From assembly GCF_000527095.1 (NCBI RefSeq), contig NZ_AZUN01000001.1:3547501-3611500 (forward strand): a stretch of DNA of 64,000 bases, written 5' to 3'. The DNA comes from Methylomicrobium lacus LW14. GTDB lineage: Bacteria; Pseudomonadota; Gammaproteobacteria; Methylococcales; Methylomonadaceae. Positions 18,091-26,245 of the stretch are shown piece after piece. The notes below the pieces were generated by a model. The model searched no databases and had not been told where the DNA came from. It worked only from the letters and a program-made list of their open reading frames with translations. Both the position numbers and the translations under genes were made by a program. The first letter of the stretch is position 1. Every line of letters starts with the position of its first letter.

Positions 18091-18894
18091 ATGTACAAAG
18101 TCAAGGGCCGGCTGATTTATCAAAGCCACGATGACGACGGCGTCATCGAAGTGGTCGAAAAAAACAACGTCAGGTCGCTACACTTCGGTTCCTCCGCAAG
18201 GCAAAGCTGCCTGCGCCTGGACGATCCGGAAAATCTGGAACTGGCCTATCTGCGCGCAATGAATAGCTGGATGCTGTTTAAAGATGCTCCGGAGCAGGGT
18301 TTACTTCTCGGTTTGGGCGGCGGCTCGCTCGCCCGGCACTTATTATATCATTTTCCGGATTGCCGGTTAGTCGCGGTCGAATACCGGAAGGACGTGGTCA
18401 AGGTCGCGCGCAGCCATTTCGGGCTGCCGCTGGACAATCGCCTGAAGGTGATTCTGGACGACGGCGGCGAATATGTGCGCCGCCGGATGGAAACTTTGGG
18501 CGGCTATTTCAGTCTGTTGTTCGTCGATATATTCGATCATGACGGCATGTCGCCGTCGCTGTCGAGCATCGCGTTTTTCGATGCCTGCCGGGCGCTGCTG
18601 AAGGATGACGGCATGCTGATCGTGAATCTGTGGAGCACCGACAAGAATTTGTTCGCCGCTTACTGCGATTGGTTGAACAGCGCCTTTCAGGAACGGGTGC
18701 TGTTTTTGCCGGTCAACGACTATGACAATGTGATCGGCCTGGCCTTCAACAAAGGCGCGCCGCTGTATTCGCTGAAGGATCTGCGCAGCCGGGCGGAAGC
18801 GCTCGAACAAGTTTACCGTATCGAATTTTCAAGCTTTCTTAAAACGCTGATCAAATCCAATTCCCGCGTTATCAACCGAGTAATCACCAAATGA
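18091..18894 (+). CDS. spermidine-synthase-like methyltransferase-fold protein
   Basis: The 267-residue protein has the spermidine synthase-type Rossmann core: LLLGLGGGSLARHLL binds the nucleoside cofactor, LVAVEYRKDVVKVAR is motif II, and LFVDIFDHDGMSPSL is the acidic substrate loop. The N-terminal beta-sheet part is present (RSLHFGSSARQSCL). It may be a polyamine aminopropyltransferase or one of the many relatives with unknown substrate; no speD is nearby. Its stop overlaps the ygiQ start by 4 bases. Confidence 0.8.
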   Translation: MYKVKGRLIYQSHDDDGVIEVVEKNNVRSLHFGSSARQSCLRLDDPENLELAYLRAMNSWMLFKDAPEQGLLLGLGGGSLARHLLYHFPDCRLVAVEYRKDVVKVARSHFGLPLDNRLKVILDDGGEYVRRRMETLGGYFSLLFVDIFDHDGMSPSLSSIAFFDACRALLKDDGMLIVNLWSTDKNLFAAYCDWLNSAFQERVLFLPVNDYDNVIGLAFNKGAPLYSLKDLRSRAEALEQVYRIEFSSFLKTLIKSNSRVINRVITK

Positions 18895-21062
18895 CCCATC
18901 CTGCTTTTTCCGCCGAGCCGTATCTGTTCGGTTACCGTAAATTCTGGGCGCAGCGTTTCGGCGTGGCCCCCGAACTGCCGATGAGCAAGCAGGAAATGGA
19001 TGCGCTGGGCTGGGACAGCTGCGACATCATTCTGGTGACAGGCGACGCCTATGTCGATCATCCGAGCTTCGGCATGGCGCTGATCGGCCGCGTGCTCGAA
19101 GCGCAGGGTTTTCGGGTCGGCATCCTCTCGCAGCCGGACTGGACTTCGGTTGAGGATTTCCGGAAGCTCGGACGCCCGAACCTGTTTTTCGGGGTGACCG
19201 GCGGCAACATGGATTCGATGGTGAACCGCTACACTTCCGACAAAAAAATCCGTTCGAACGACGCCTACACCGCGGCCGGCGAAGCCGGCAAGCGCCCCGA
19301 CCGCGCGGTCAACGTGTATTCGCACCGCTGCCGCGAGGCCTTTAAAGACGTGCCGGTCATCATCGGCGGCATCGAGGCGAGCCTGCGCCGGATCGCGCAT
19401 TACGACTACTGGTCCGATACGGTCAAAAAATCGGTCCTGCTCGACTCGAAGGCCGATCTCTTGGTCTACGGCAACGGCGAACGGCAGATCGTCGAAATCG
19501 CGCACCGGCTCGCGCAGGGCGAGGCGATTTCCGATCTAACCGGCATTCGCGGCACCGCGCATTTCGTGAAGGAGATTCCGGCGGGTTACGCGGTCAAGGA
19601 TTCGACCGATGTCGACAAACCGGGCACGCTGATGCCGCCGCAAAATCCGTATCAGGAGCAGCCGGCCTGCGAGACCAAGGCGCCGGAGGCCGCGCCGGGC
19701 GAAAACGTGGTTAAATTCGACAAGACCCTGCTCAGAAACCAGCGCGCGAACACGGTCATCCGTCTGCCCGCCTATGAGGCCGTCAAGGACGATCCGATCC
19801 TGTACGCGCATGCCTCCAGGGTCATGCACGGCGAGACCAATCCGGGCAATGCGCGCCCGTTGATCCAGCAGCACGGCCCGCGCCAGGTCTGGATCAATCC
19901 GCCGCCGATCCCGTTGACCACCAAGGAAATGGACGGCGTCTTCGATCTGCCTTACTCGCGCCTGCCGCACAAGACCTACGGCAAGGCCAACATTCCCGCG
20001 TTCGAGATGATCCAGCATTCGGTCAACATCATGCGCGGCTGTTTCGGCGGCTGCACGTTTTGTTCGATCACCGAACACGAAGGCCGCATCATCCAGAGCC
20101 GTTCGGAAGACTCGATCATCCGCGAAATCGAAGCGATCCGCGACACCTCGCCGGCCTTTACCGGCCACATCTCGGACCTGGGCGGCCCGACCGCGAACAT
20201 GTACCGGCTTGCCTGCAAGGACCCGGAGATCGAAGTCGCCTGCCGCAAGCCCTCCTGCGTGTTCCCCGGCATCTGTCCGAATCTGAATACCGACCACACG
20301 CCGCTGATCAAGCTTTACCGGCGCGCGCGCGCTTTGCCCGGCATCAAGAAGATCTTCATCGCCTCGGGCCTGCGCTACGATCTCGCGGTCACCTCCCCGG
20401 AATACGTGAAGGAACTGGTCACCCACCATGTCGGCGGCTATCTGAAAATCGCCCCCGAACACACCGAGCAGGGCCCGCTGTCGAAGATGATGAAGCCCGG
20501 CATCGGCACTTACGACCGTTTCAAGCAGATGTTCGACAAATACTCGAAGGAAGCCGGCAAGGAGCAATACCTGATCCCGTACTTCATCGCAGCCCACCCC
20601 GGCACGACCGATGCGGACATGCTGAACCTGGCTCTGTGGCTAAAGCGCAACGGCTTTCGGGCCGATCAGGTGCAGGCCTTCCTGCCGTCGCCGATGGCGA
20701 TCGCGTCCGCGATGTACCATTCCGGCAAGGACACGCTGCACAAGGTCAGCCGCAGCGTCGATGATATTTATATCCCGAAAAGCGTCAAACAGCGCCGCCT
20801 GCATAAAGCCTTTCTGCGCTATCACGACGCGAACAACTGGCCGCTGCTCCGCGAAGCGTTAAAGGAGATGGGCCGCAGCGACCTGATCGGCAACGGTAAA
20901 CACCACCTGATCCCGACCTTCCAGCCCAAAGGCACCGGCGGCGTCGCTGCCGAAAAGCTGCAACACTTCAGAACCAAGCATACCGGGCAGGAAGCGGGAT
21001 TGGTTGGGAAAAAACGAGCGCGTACGGGCGTCAACCCGCGCGCGGCCAAAAGGTCGAAGTGA
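18891..21062 (+). CDS. ygiQ: YgiQ-family radical SAM protein
   Basis: The 723-residue protein has the radical SAM cluster motif CFGGCTFC near residue 384, preceded by the conserved IMRG, and the family's N-terminal domain (FWAQRFGVAPELPMSKQEMD). Its length fits YgiQ. The reaction is not established for this family. A Lys/Arg-rich tail (KKRARTGVNPRAAKRSK) ends the protein. It is translationally coupled to the upstream spermidine-synthase-like gene. Confidence 0.92.
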   Translation: MTHPAFSAEPYLFGYRKFWAQRFGVAPELPMSKQEMDALGWDSCDIILVTGDAYVDHPSFGMALIGRVLEAQGFRVGILSQPDWTSVEDFRKLGRPNLFFGVTGGNMDSMVNRYTSDKKIRSNDAYTAAGEAGKRPDRAVNVYSHRCREAFKDVPVIIGGIEASLRRIAHYDYWSDTVKKSVLLDSKADLLVYGNGERQIVEIAHRLAQGEAISDLTGIRGTAHFVKEIPAGYAVKDSTDVDKPGTLMPPQNPYQEQPACETKAPEAAPGENVVKFDKTLLRNQRANTVIRLPAYEAVKDDPILYAHASRVMHGETNPGNARPLIQQHGPRQVWINPPPIPLTTKEMDGVFDLPYSRLPHKTYGKANIPAFEMIQHSVNIMRGCFGGCTFCSITEHEGRIIQSRSEDSIIREIEAIRDTSPAFTGHISDLGGPTANMYRLACKDPEIEVACRKPSCVFPGICPNLNTDHTPLIKLYRRARALPGIKKIFIASGLRYDLAVTSPEYVKELVTHHVGGYLKIAPEHTEQGPLSKMMKPGIGTYDRFKQMFDKYSKEAGKEQYLIPYFIAAHPGTTDADMLNLALWLKRNGFRADQVQAFLPSPMAIASAMYHSGKDTLHKVSRSVDDIYIPKSVKQRRLHKAFLRYHDANNWPLLREALKEMGRSDLIGNGKHHLIPTFQPKGTGGVAAEKLQHFRTKHTGQEAGLVGKKRARTGVNPRAAKRSK

Positions 21063-21106
21063 TTCGCCGTTTATAAAAATATGATTTTGATCGCTTTCGC
21101 ACAACG

Positions 21107-21136
21107 AGCTCAGGTTTAATTCATTAAGCCTGAGCT
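21107..21136. terminator. hairpin after ygiQ
   Basis: AGCTCAGG-T-TTAAT and ATTAA-G-CCTGAGCT form a long stem with one mismatch, 45 bases beyond the ygiQ stop. An A-rich rather than T-rich stretch follows, so it may act as a bidirectional or rho-assisted end. Confidence 0.4.
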
Positions 21137-21153
21137 GAAAAGCTAAAAAATGC

Positions 21154-21181
21154 TGGTCAAAATCAAATTATTCTGTATAAT
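21154..21181 (+). promoter_or_regulatory. promoter of tRNA-Thr
   Basis: TGGTCA (21154-21159), a 16-base spacer and TATAAT (21176-21181) stand 12 bases before the tRNA 5' end. Confidence 0.6.
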
Positions 21182-21193
21182 GGCGGATTCTTA

Positions 21194-21269
21194 GCTGGTG
21201 TAGCTCAGTTGGTAGAGCAGCTGATTTGTAATCAGCCGGTCGCGGGTTCGAGTCCCATCACCAGCTCCA
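21194..21269 (+). tRNA. tRNA-Thr (anticodon UGU)
   Basis: The cloverleaf folds as acceptor GCTGGTG/CACCAGC, D arm GCTC/GAGC and anticodon stem GCTGA/TCAGC with loop TTTGTAA. The T arm GCGGG-TTCGAGT-CCCAT has one C-A mismatch. CCA is encoded. Part of its 3' half is duplicated at 23340-23390. Confidence 0.93.
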
Positions 21270-21354
21270 GATAAAATAAGGCCTTAGGTAGAAATACCTA
21301 AGGCCTTTTTTATTGCCTCATGATTTTGTTCCGCCGAAATTTGCGAGACCACCC
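21226..21354 (+). repeat. direct repeat, left copy: tRNA 3' half plus downstream flank
   Basis: From TTGTAATCAGCC inside the tRNA through the terminator to TTGCGAGACCACCC, this 129-base segment matches 23340-23472. The terminator stems differ, but the flanking TTTTTTATTGCCTCATGATT is the same. The pair brackets about 2 kb. Confidence 0.75.
21278..21312 (+). terminator. terminator of tRNA-Thr
   Basis: AAGGCCTTAGGTA-GAAA-TACCTAAGGCCTT is a 13-bp perfect stem with a GAAA loop followed by TTTT. Confidence 0.85.
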
Positions 21355-21777
21355 CTCTCGTTCCCGCGCGCCGCGTGGGAATGCCGGCCAAGACGCGCCA
21401 GCGTCGCGATTCAGCCATACCATTCCGTATCGATTTTCAACACCCCGTTTTTCCCTGCGTAATTGCGGGCGCTGGAATTGCGCCAATGCACCGGAGTGTC
21501 GACAGCCACGTTTAACCGGATTCTGGTGGATGTATTCGATTTTTTGCAGCATCATCGCAGGGTTTTGTATTTGCTCGGGATGCGAGCCTTCCTCCCAGAC
21601 CTGATAATCGCGGTCTTGCTTATGCGCCTTTTTATAAAAAGCCAGTTGTTTCAGGATGCGCTCGGCCCTTTGTTTTTGCAGCACTTCGAGCAAGCGTTTT
21701 GCGGTCCATGATTTGAAACTGCTGATTTCAGCCGGTAAATCCGGCGATTGGGCGATCAAATACAGGTGGTTTTCCAT
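21310..21777 (-). pseudogene. truncated REP-associated tyrosine transposase (RAYT)
   Basis: The frame opens at MENHLYLIAQSPDLPAEISS, which is the middle of a Y1/RAYT transposase. The family then normally reads SFKSWTAKRLLEVLQ, EEGSHPEQIQNPAMM and YIHQNPVKRG, all present. The N-terminal part before the catalytic region is missing, and the sequence upstream of 21777 does not encode it. Beyond HQNPVKRG the C-terminus (NRYGMVWLNRDAG) looks shifted in frame. RAYTs mobilise REP palindromes, and three such palindromes lie close by. Confidence 0.75.
21361..21381. repeat. REP-like palindrome
   Basis: TTCCCGCGCG and CGCGTGGGAA form an imperfect palindrome inside the RAYT relic. Related palindromes occur at 21822-21846 and 23477-23501. 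Confidence 0.5.
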
Positions 21778-21821
21778 ACCGCGGCGACATCGCGGATCGG
21801 GACGCTGGCGCGTCCGCCCTC

Positions 21822-21846
21822 GGTTACCACGCGGTGCGTGGGGACC
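21822..21846. repeat. REP-like palindrome GGTTACCACGCGG...GGACC
   Basis: An imperfect palindrome followed by AGATAA. The same outer sequence and AGATAA follow-on occur at 23477-23501, so the two are members of one repeat family. Confidence 0.55.
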
Positions 21847-21926
21847 AGATAATAAGTAGTATTACTTAAGTATTTTTACTAATTGTAGAGGTTAGTTAAT
21901 CTATAAGATGATGTCTAATTGAGCCA

Positions 21927-21942
21927 GGCTTTGTTGCATAAA
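21927..21942. mobile_element. solitary IS903-type terminal repeat
   Basis: GGCTTTGTTGCATAAA matches the terminal inverted repeat style of the IS5/IS903 group and also the ends at 33324-33341 and 33420-33438. No transposase accompanies it here. Confidence 0.5.
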
Positions 21943-22044
21943 AAGGACTAGCCAAATTGGAAACCATCGGCACGGAACTTGAGCCTTCGGTCGCGAGAAT
22001 GCGATCTACATCGATTCATTTATTATTAATCAGAGGTGAATAAT

Positions 22045-23082
22045 ATGAAGAACCCATCGATCAGAATTTGGACGCGCTTTATTTTGGCTATCCTTGTGTT
22101 TGGCCTACCGGGCATGGCGAGTGCCCAATTGACATTCAGCGGCATCGTGACTTTTGGTACCAGCGTGTCCGACCCTGGCAATGCATTCTCCCTGCTGGCT
22201 CACCCTGTATCGGGCTTAAATTTGGAGGGCGATGTGAGTCAGAACACGCCGCCTTATGATACGCTGGACGAGTCTCTCGTTCCGAGCGCCCCCTATGCGA
22301 AGGGCGGGCATCATTTCAGCAACGGCGCGACATGGATTGAGCAATTCGCCCAAGGGCGAGGCTTGGCTGCAGACGTCGGACCGGCCTTCCAAAGCGATAG
22401 CAGCAAGGCGCATAACTATGCCGTGGGCGGGGCACGAGCCACAAATTACCCGGATCGAGTCAATCTGCCGCAACAGGTACAAGCTTTCCTCGACGATGTT
22501 GGGCAAACGGCCCCGGCAGATGCTCTGTACGTCATCGAGTTTGGAAACAATGACATTCGTGATGCCTTGGTGGAGTTCTTCACGGTGTTTCTAGCGACGG
22601 GCGATCAAACCCAGGCGGTGGCTGCGGCGAACGCTGTCATAACCGCCGCTCTGAGCGGCATCGCCGACAATATTCAAGTGCTTTACGGTTCCGGGGCGAG
22701 AAAATTTCTTGTCTTGAATGCGGCAAGGATAGACCTGCTTCCTGCTGTGACAGCCCTGGGGCCGGACGCGACAACGGTTGCCGGCATCCTGACTGATGGG
22801 TTCAATCAAGGGCTAGCCCAAAACGTATTGGCATCCCTCAGCGCTCTGCCAGGCATCCAGATCGCGCAACTGGATATCGCTGATCAAATGGCGACTATAA
22901 TCGGCTCTCCGAGCGACTACGGCCTGACGAATGTCACAGATCCTTGCGTAACGCCGGATACTCCGCCTTATACCTGCAAAAAACCTGACAGCTTCTTTTT
23001 CTGGGATGGTATTCACCCTACGAAGGCCGTACACGCAATCATCAACCAGGAGGCGGTGAACGTGTTGGCTAACTATCCCTAG
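22045..23082 (+). CDS. secreted GDSL/SGNH esterase (COG3240-type)
   Basis: The ATG at 22045 has GAGGTG eight bases upstream; a GTG three codons earlier lies inside that site. A signal peptide ends near ASA (residue 27). Block I reads FGTSVSDPGN, so the catalytic Ser (residue 40) is kept while the usual Asp of GDS is Thr. Block III is EFGNND and block V is WDGIHPT with the catalytic Asp and His. It probably hydrolyses lipids or other esters outside the cell. It is the only intact gene in the segment bounded by tRNA-Thr repeats. Confidence 0.85.
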   Translation: MKNPSIRIWTRFILAILVFGLPGMASAQLTFSGIVTFGTSVSDPGNAFSLLAHPVSGLNLEGDVSQNTPPYDTLDESLVPSAPYAKGGHHFSNGATWIEQFAQGRGLAADVGPAFQSDSSKAHNYAVGGARATNYPDRVNLPQQVQAFLDDVGQTAPADALYVIEFGNNDIRDALVEFFTVFLATGDQTQAVAAANAVITAALSGIADNIQVLYGSGARKFLVLNAARIDLLPAVTALGPDATTVAGILTDGFNQGLAQNVLASLSALPGIQIAQLDIADQMATIIGSPSDYGLTNVTDPCVTPDTPPYTCKKPDSFFFWDGIHPTKAVHAIINQEAVNVLANYP

Positions 23083-23339
23083 CCGGCAGCCTTGATTCAT
23101 CTCCAAAAAGGCGCTGCTTCGAATGTCCGTTGCCGCTATGGCGTGAAGGCCCGAGAAGTCCTAGAACCCCTTGGTTTACGAACAAGATGGAAGTTTCTTG
23201 TGGGTCGGTTGTCTCTGTAACTAAATCGTAGCTGCGCCTAACGGTTAATAAGAGATTCTAGGCTTTTTGAGGCTGTTTTTGATGGCGAATAAAAATGCAA
23301 GATATTGATTTAATCTACTTTAAATTGAAAGCGTAACAG
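23083..23339. other. intergenic stretch without a gene
   Basis: No frame or RNA is recognised between the esterase stop and the tRNA-derived repeat. The last 100 bases are markedly AT-rich. Confidence 0.4.
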
Positions 23340-23390
23340 TTGTAATCAGCCGGTCGCGGGTTCGAGTCCCATCGCCAGCTCCAGCTCCAG
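23340..23390 (+). pseudogene. tRNA-Thr 3' fragment
   Basis: TTGTAATCAGCCGGTCGCGG through CGCCAGCTCCA repeats the anticodon-to-CCA half of the tRNA at 21194, with one A-to-G change and an extra CCAGCT. The 5' half is absent. A terminator-like hairpin (AAGGGTTTAGA/TCTAAGCCCTT, T-run) follows at 23398-23427. Confidence 0.8.
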
Positions 23391-23764
23391 ATAAAACAAG
23401 GGTTTAGATGAAAGTCTAAGCCCTTTTTTATTGCCTCATGATTTTGTTCCGGCGAAATTTGCGAGACTACCCATCTGGTTACCACGCCGCGCGCGGGAAC
23501 CAGATAAAATACCCGTACGTGCCACCTTTGCGTTGCATGGTGATCAAACAATCCGGCAATATCCCATAAAACTGGCGCCCTTCATGCTCTCTGAGAGTAA
23601 AAGACCTGCCGCCCATCATTTCTTGATATTGAAAGACCTGCCCCCATTATTTCCTCGCGCGTACCGTCGGGGCGAAGATGATTCAGGAGAGGAAGAGTGC
23701 CTGAAGACCGGCTAAAATATTTTCCCGAAGAAAAGAAACAAACCACTAAACAAAAAGAGACTTT
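23391..23764. repeat. right copy of the direct repeat and REP-related debris
   Basis: The duplicated flank runs to 23472 (GCGAGACTACCC). A REP palindrome occupies 23477-23501. A short direct repeat AAAGACCTGCC-CCAT-ATTTC occurs at about 23599-23621 and 23632-23653. No gene is visible before the GH13 start. Confidence 0.6.
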
Positions 23765-25243
23765 ATGAATTCCTGGACGAAATATCCGCAGATATACGAA
23801 ATCAATACCTGGGTTTGGCTGGAGGAGCTCAGCCGAAGTGCCGGTCGCCCCATCACCCTGGCTTCGGTCCCCGATGTCGAGTGGGACTGCATCGCGGCGC
23901 TCGGCTTCGATGCGGTCTGGTTGATGGGGGTTTGGGAGCGTAGTCCGATGGGCAAAAGGATTGCGATGGCCAATGCAGGCTTGCGGGCAGAATTCCAAGA
24001 CGCTTTGCCGGATTTCAAGGAGGCGGACAATGTCGGCTCGCCTTACTGCATAAGGCGATATCGCGTTGACGAGCATCTGGGCGGACCGGAAGCCCTGGCC
24101 CTCGCCAGAGCGAAAATGGCGGCGCGCGGCCTGCGCCTGATCCTCGATTTCGTGCCCAATCATGTCGCACCGGATCACCCCTGGCTGGCCGAGCATCCAC
24201 GCTATTTTATTCGCGGCGGTGACAAGGACCTGAGCAGGGAGCCGGCAGCCTTCATCGACATCGGCGGCAACATCTTTGCCTGCGGCAAGGATCCGCGTTT
24301 CCCTGCCGGGTCCGATAGGGTCCAGGTGAACGGCTTTGCCCCAGGACTGCGCGCAGCCGCCGTCGAGACCCTGCACGCTATCGCCGGACAGTGCGACGGC
24401 GTGCGCTGCGATAGGGCGATGCTGCTGCTCGATTCGGTTTTTGAGGAAACCTGGGGGCCCCGCGCGGGAGATAGACCCGAAGCCGAATATTGGGGCGAGA
24501 TGATAGCGGCCGTCAAAGCGAAGCATCCTGGCTTTCTGTTCATCGCCGAAGCCAACGGGGACAAGGAATGGGAATTGCAGCAGCAGGGCTTCGATTTTTG
24601 TTACGACGGACGCCTGTACGACCGCCTCGCGCACGAGCCGGCGGAAAGCGTGCGGCAGCATCTGGGTGCCGACCTCGCCTATCAGAACAAACTGGTCCGC
24701 TTCATTGAAAATCATGACACGCTGAGAGCGCCCGCCACGTTCAATGCAGAAAAGCACCGCGCCGTCGCGGTCGCCGCGCTGACCTTGCCCGGCGCGCGCC
24801 TGGTTCACGAGGGCCAGCTGGAAGGCCTGCGCGTTCGTTTGCCGGTATCTTTGAGCCGCCGGCCCGAGGAAGCCGCCGATAGCGATTTGCTCGCGTTTTA
24901 TCTGCAACTTCTCTGCGCTTTGAAAAGGGGCGATTTCATGCGGGGCGATTGGCTGCTCTGCGAGCTTGGCGGCTGGCCGGACAACATGAGTTGCAACAAT
25001 CTGGTCGCCTGGACATGGACGACTGAAAACAGCCATTGTCTTATCGTCGTGAACCTGTCTGAAACGCAAAGCCAGAGCCGAATAAAAATAGCCTGGCCGG
25101 GACTCAAGGACCAGCTTTGGCGGCTGAACGACGTGTTCCAGTCAACGAGCTTTGAACGCGATGGAACGGAGTTGGAACAAGAAGGCTTATACGTCGATCT
25201 ACCGGCATGGGGATTTCATTTTCTGATCGCGGAGCGTCCTTGA
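23765..25243 (+). CDS. alpha-amylase-family glycoside hydrolase (GH13)
   Basis: The 492-residue protein has no signal peptide and is probably cytoplasmic. GH13 regions are visible: region I DFVPNH (about 127), region II CDGVRCDRAM with the nucleophile Asp (about 216), region III FIAEAN with the acid/base Glu (about 260) and region IV FIENHD (about 314). The N-terminus YPQIYEINTWVWLEEL is characteristic of a poorly characterised amylase-like clade. It is likely to act on alpha-glucans or maltooligosaccharides. It stands alone downstream of the repeat region. Confidence 0.87.
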   Translation: MNSWTKYPQIYEINTWVWLEELSRSAGRPITLASVPDVEWDCIAALGFDAVWLMGVWERSPMGKRIAMANAGLRAEFQDALPDFKEADNVGSPYCIRRYRVDEHLGGPEALALARAKMAARGLRLILDFVPNHVAPDHPWLAEHPRYFIRGGDKDLSREPAAFIDIGGNIFACGKDPRFPAGSDRVQVNGFAPGLRAAAVETLHAIAGQCDGVRCDRAMLLLDSVFEETWGPRAGDRPEAEYWGEMIAAVKAKHPGFLFIAEANGDKEWELQQQGFDFCYDGRLYDRLAHEPAESVRQHLGADLAYQNKLVRFIENHDTLRAPATFNAEKHRAVAVAALTLPGARLVHEGQLEGLRVRLPVSLSRRPEEAADSDLLAFYLQLLCALKRGDFMRGDWLLCELGGWPDNMSCNNLVAWTWTTENSHCLIVVNLSETQSQSRIKIAWPGLKDQLWRLNDVFQSTSFERDGTELEQEGLYVDLPAWGFHFLIAERP

Positions 25244-25432
25244 TCGGGTTCTCAGGTCGGAGGAAAACATCGACCCGCGCCGGCCCAGCCGTTTGCCGCT
25301 GCTGTTCGTGATAGATAGACGGCTTTGGCGACGGGTCGGCTGGTGGAAACAGCGATGAGAGTGGTGATTGATGGCGGCCTGAATCATGAAAGGCGACGCT
25401 GACTATGCAACAGTTTCCGGCGTCATCTTGCA

Positions 25433-25620
25433 GTGACCTCGGGAAGCCTGTTTCGGGTGGGACAGTTTTACGAAGCCTATCGGGACGATGAAAAAGTCTC
25501 GGCACTGCCGAAACAATTGCCGTGAACCTAAACCAGACTATCCTTAACCAGAGCCAACGCCCGGAATAATGCGCGCTTTACCTGCGCCTGGCGATTCGTG
25601 AACATTGGAGCAGCCGTAGG
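25433..25620 (+). pseudogene. relic of a DUF1016 (YhcG-type) nuclease gene
   Basis: One frame reads SLFRVGQFYEAYRDDEKVSA then LPKQLP and a stop. After a frame change the next part reads NQTILNQSQRPE-stop-CALYLRLAIREHWSSRR. These are consecutive pieces of the DUF1016 family, interrupted by a stop and a frameshift. The gene is dead. The 190 bases before it show no coherent frame. Confidence 0.65.
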
Positions 25621-25649
25621 GTCCCAATCAATCCCCGGAGAAATAAACT

Positions 25650-26174
25650 ATGAAAAAATTATTATTCACCTTAATTCTCTTTAGCAGTGCGGCAGGGTTT
25701 GTTCACAGTGACGACAGCATTTATGGTCCAGGCGGTGCAAACCTTGGGCCTGATGGCAATCCCTATCAACAGCAGCAGCGGCAAAATACTGTCGCCGAAG
25801 AGGAATCCGGCTCTGGTCTGACCCTCCGCCAGCAAAGCAACGGACATTATTTTGTTGATGGCTCGATTAACGGTTCCCCGCTTATCTTTGTGATCGACAC
25901 CGGCGCTTCGGTCGTCACCTTGCCGCGGGAGGTGGCGTTGGGGGCGGGTATTTATTGTGAAAACGATACAACCGTGGAGACCGCAAACGGCACAGCCCAA
26001 GCCTGCACAGGCACGATCCCAAAGCTTAAATTTGGAGACTTCACGCTAACCGATTTGCGCTGCATCATAGTTCCCAAGCTAAAACAGGCTTTGCTAGGCA
26101 GCAATGTCTTGAAGGATTTTAAATTACTCCAGAACAACGGCGAAATGCGAATTACCAAGAAAATAAAGGGTTAA
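25650..26174 (+). CDS. exported retropepsin-like aspartic protease, 174 aa
   Basis: A signal peptide (MKKLLFTLILFSSAAGFVHS) is followed by a short motif IYGPGGANLGPDGN and a Gln-rich linker. The protease domain follows, with active site VIDTGASVVTLP and LLGSNVL. The protease domain is a paralogue of 12400-12948, while the N-terminal motif recurs in the unrelated protein at 31984-32421. A periplasmic location is likely; the substrate is unknown. Confidence 0.85.
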   Translation: MKKLLFTLILFSSAAGFVHSDDSIYGPGGANLGPDGNPYQQQQRQNTVAEEESGSGLTLRQQSNGHYFVDGSINGSPLIFVIDTGASVVTLPREVALGAGIYCENDTTVETANGTAQACTGTIPKLKFGDFTLTDLRCIIVPKLKQALLGSNVLKDFKLLQNNGEMRITKKIKG

Positions 26175-26245
26175 TGATCCTGTATTTCTTGTTCTTCTCC
26201 CGTTAGCCCAATGTCGTTAAATCAATCCGGCCGGTTGAAATCACT

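Noticed and set aside
23315..23551. Minus-strand frame containing WRWDSNPRPADYNC
   Set aside because: This string is a known artefact of reading a tRNA 3' half backwards.
23599..23653. Short spaced direct repeats considered as a CRISPR fragment
   Set aside because: Only two imperfect copies exist, with no array or cas genes; they fit REP/transposon debris better.
23582..25069. Minus-strand open frame of 495 codons
   Set aside because: It is antisense to the GH13 gene, which carries all catalytic regions.
25104..25505. Minus-strand frame after the GH13 gene
   Set aside because: The product is low-complexity and antisense to the DUF1016 relic and the GH13 3' end.
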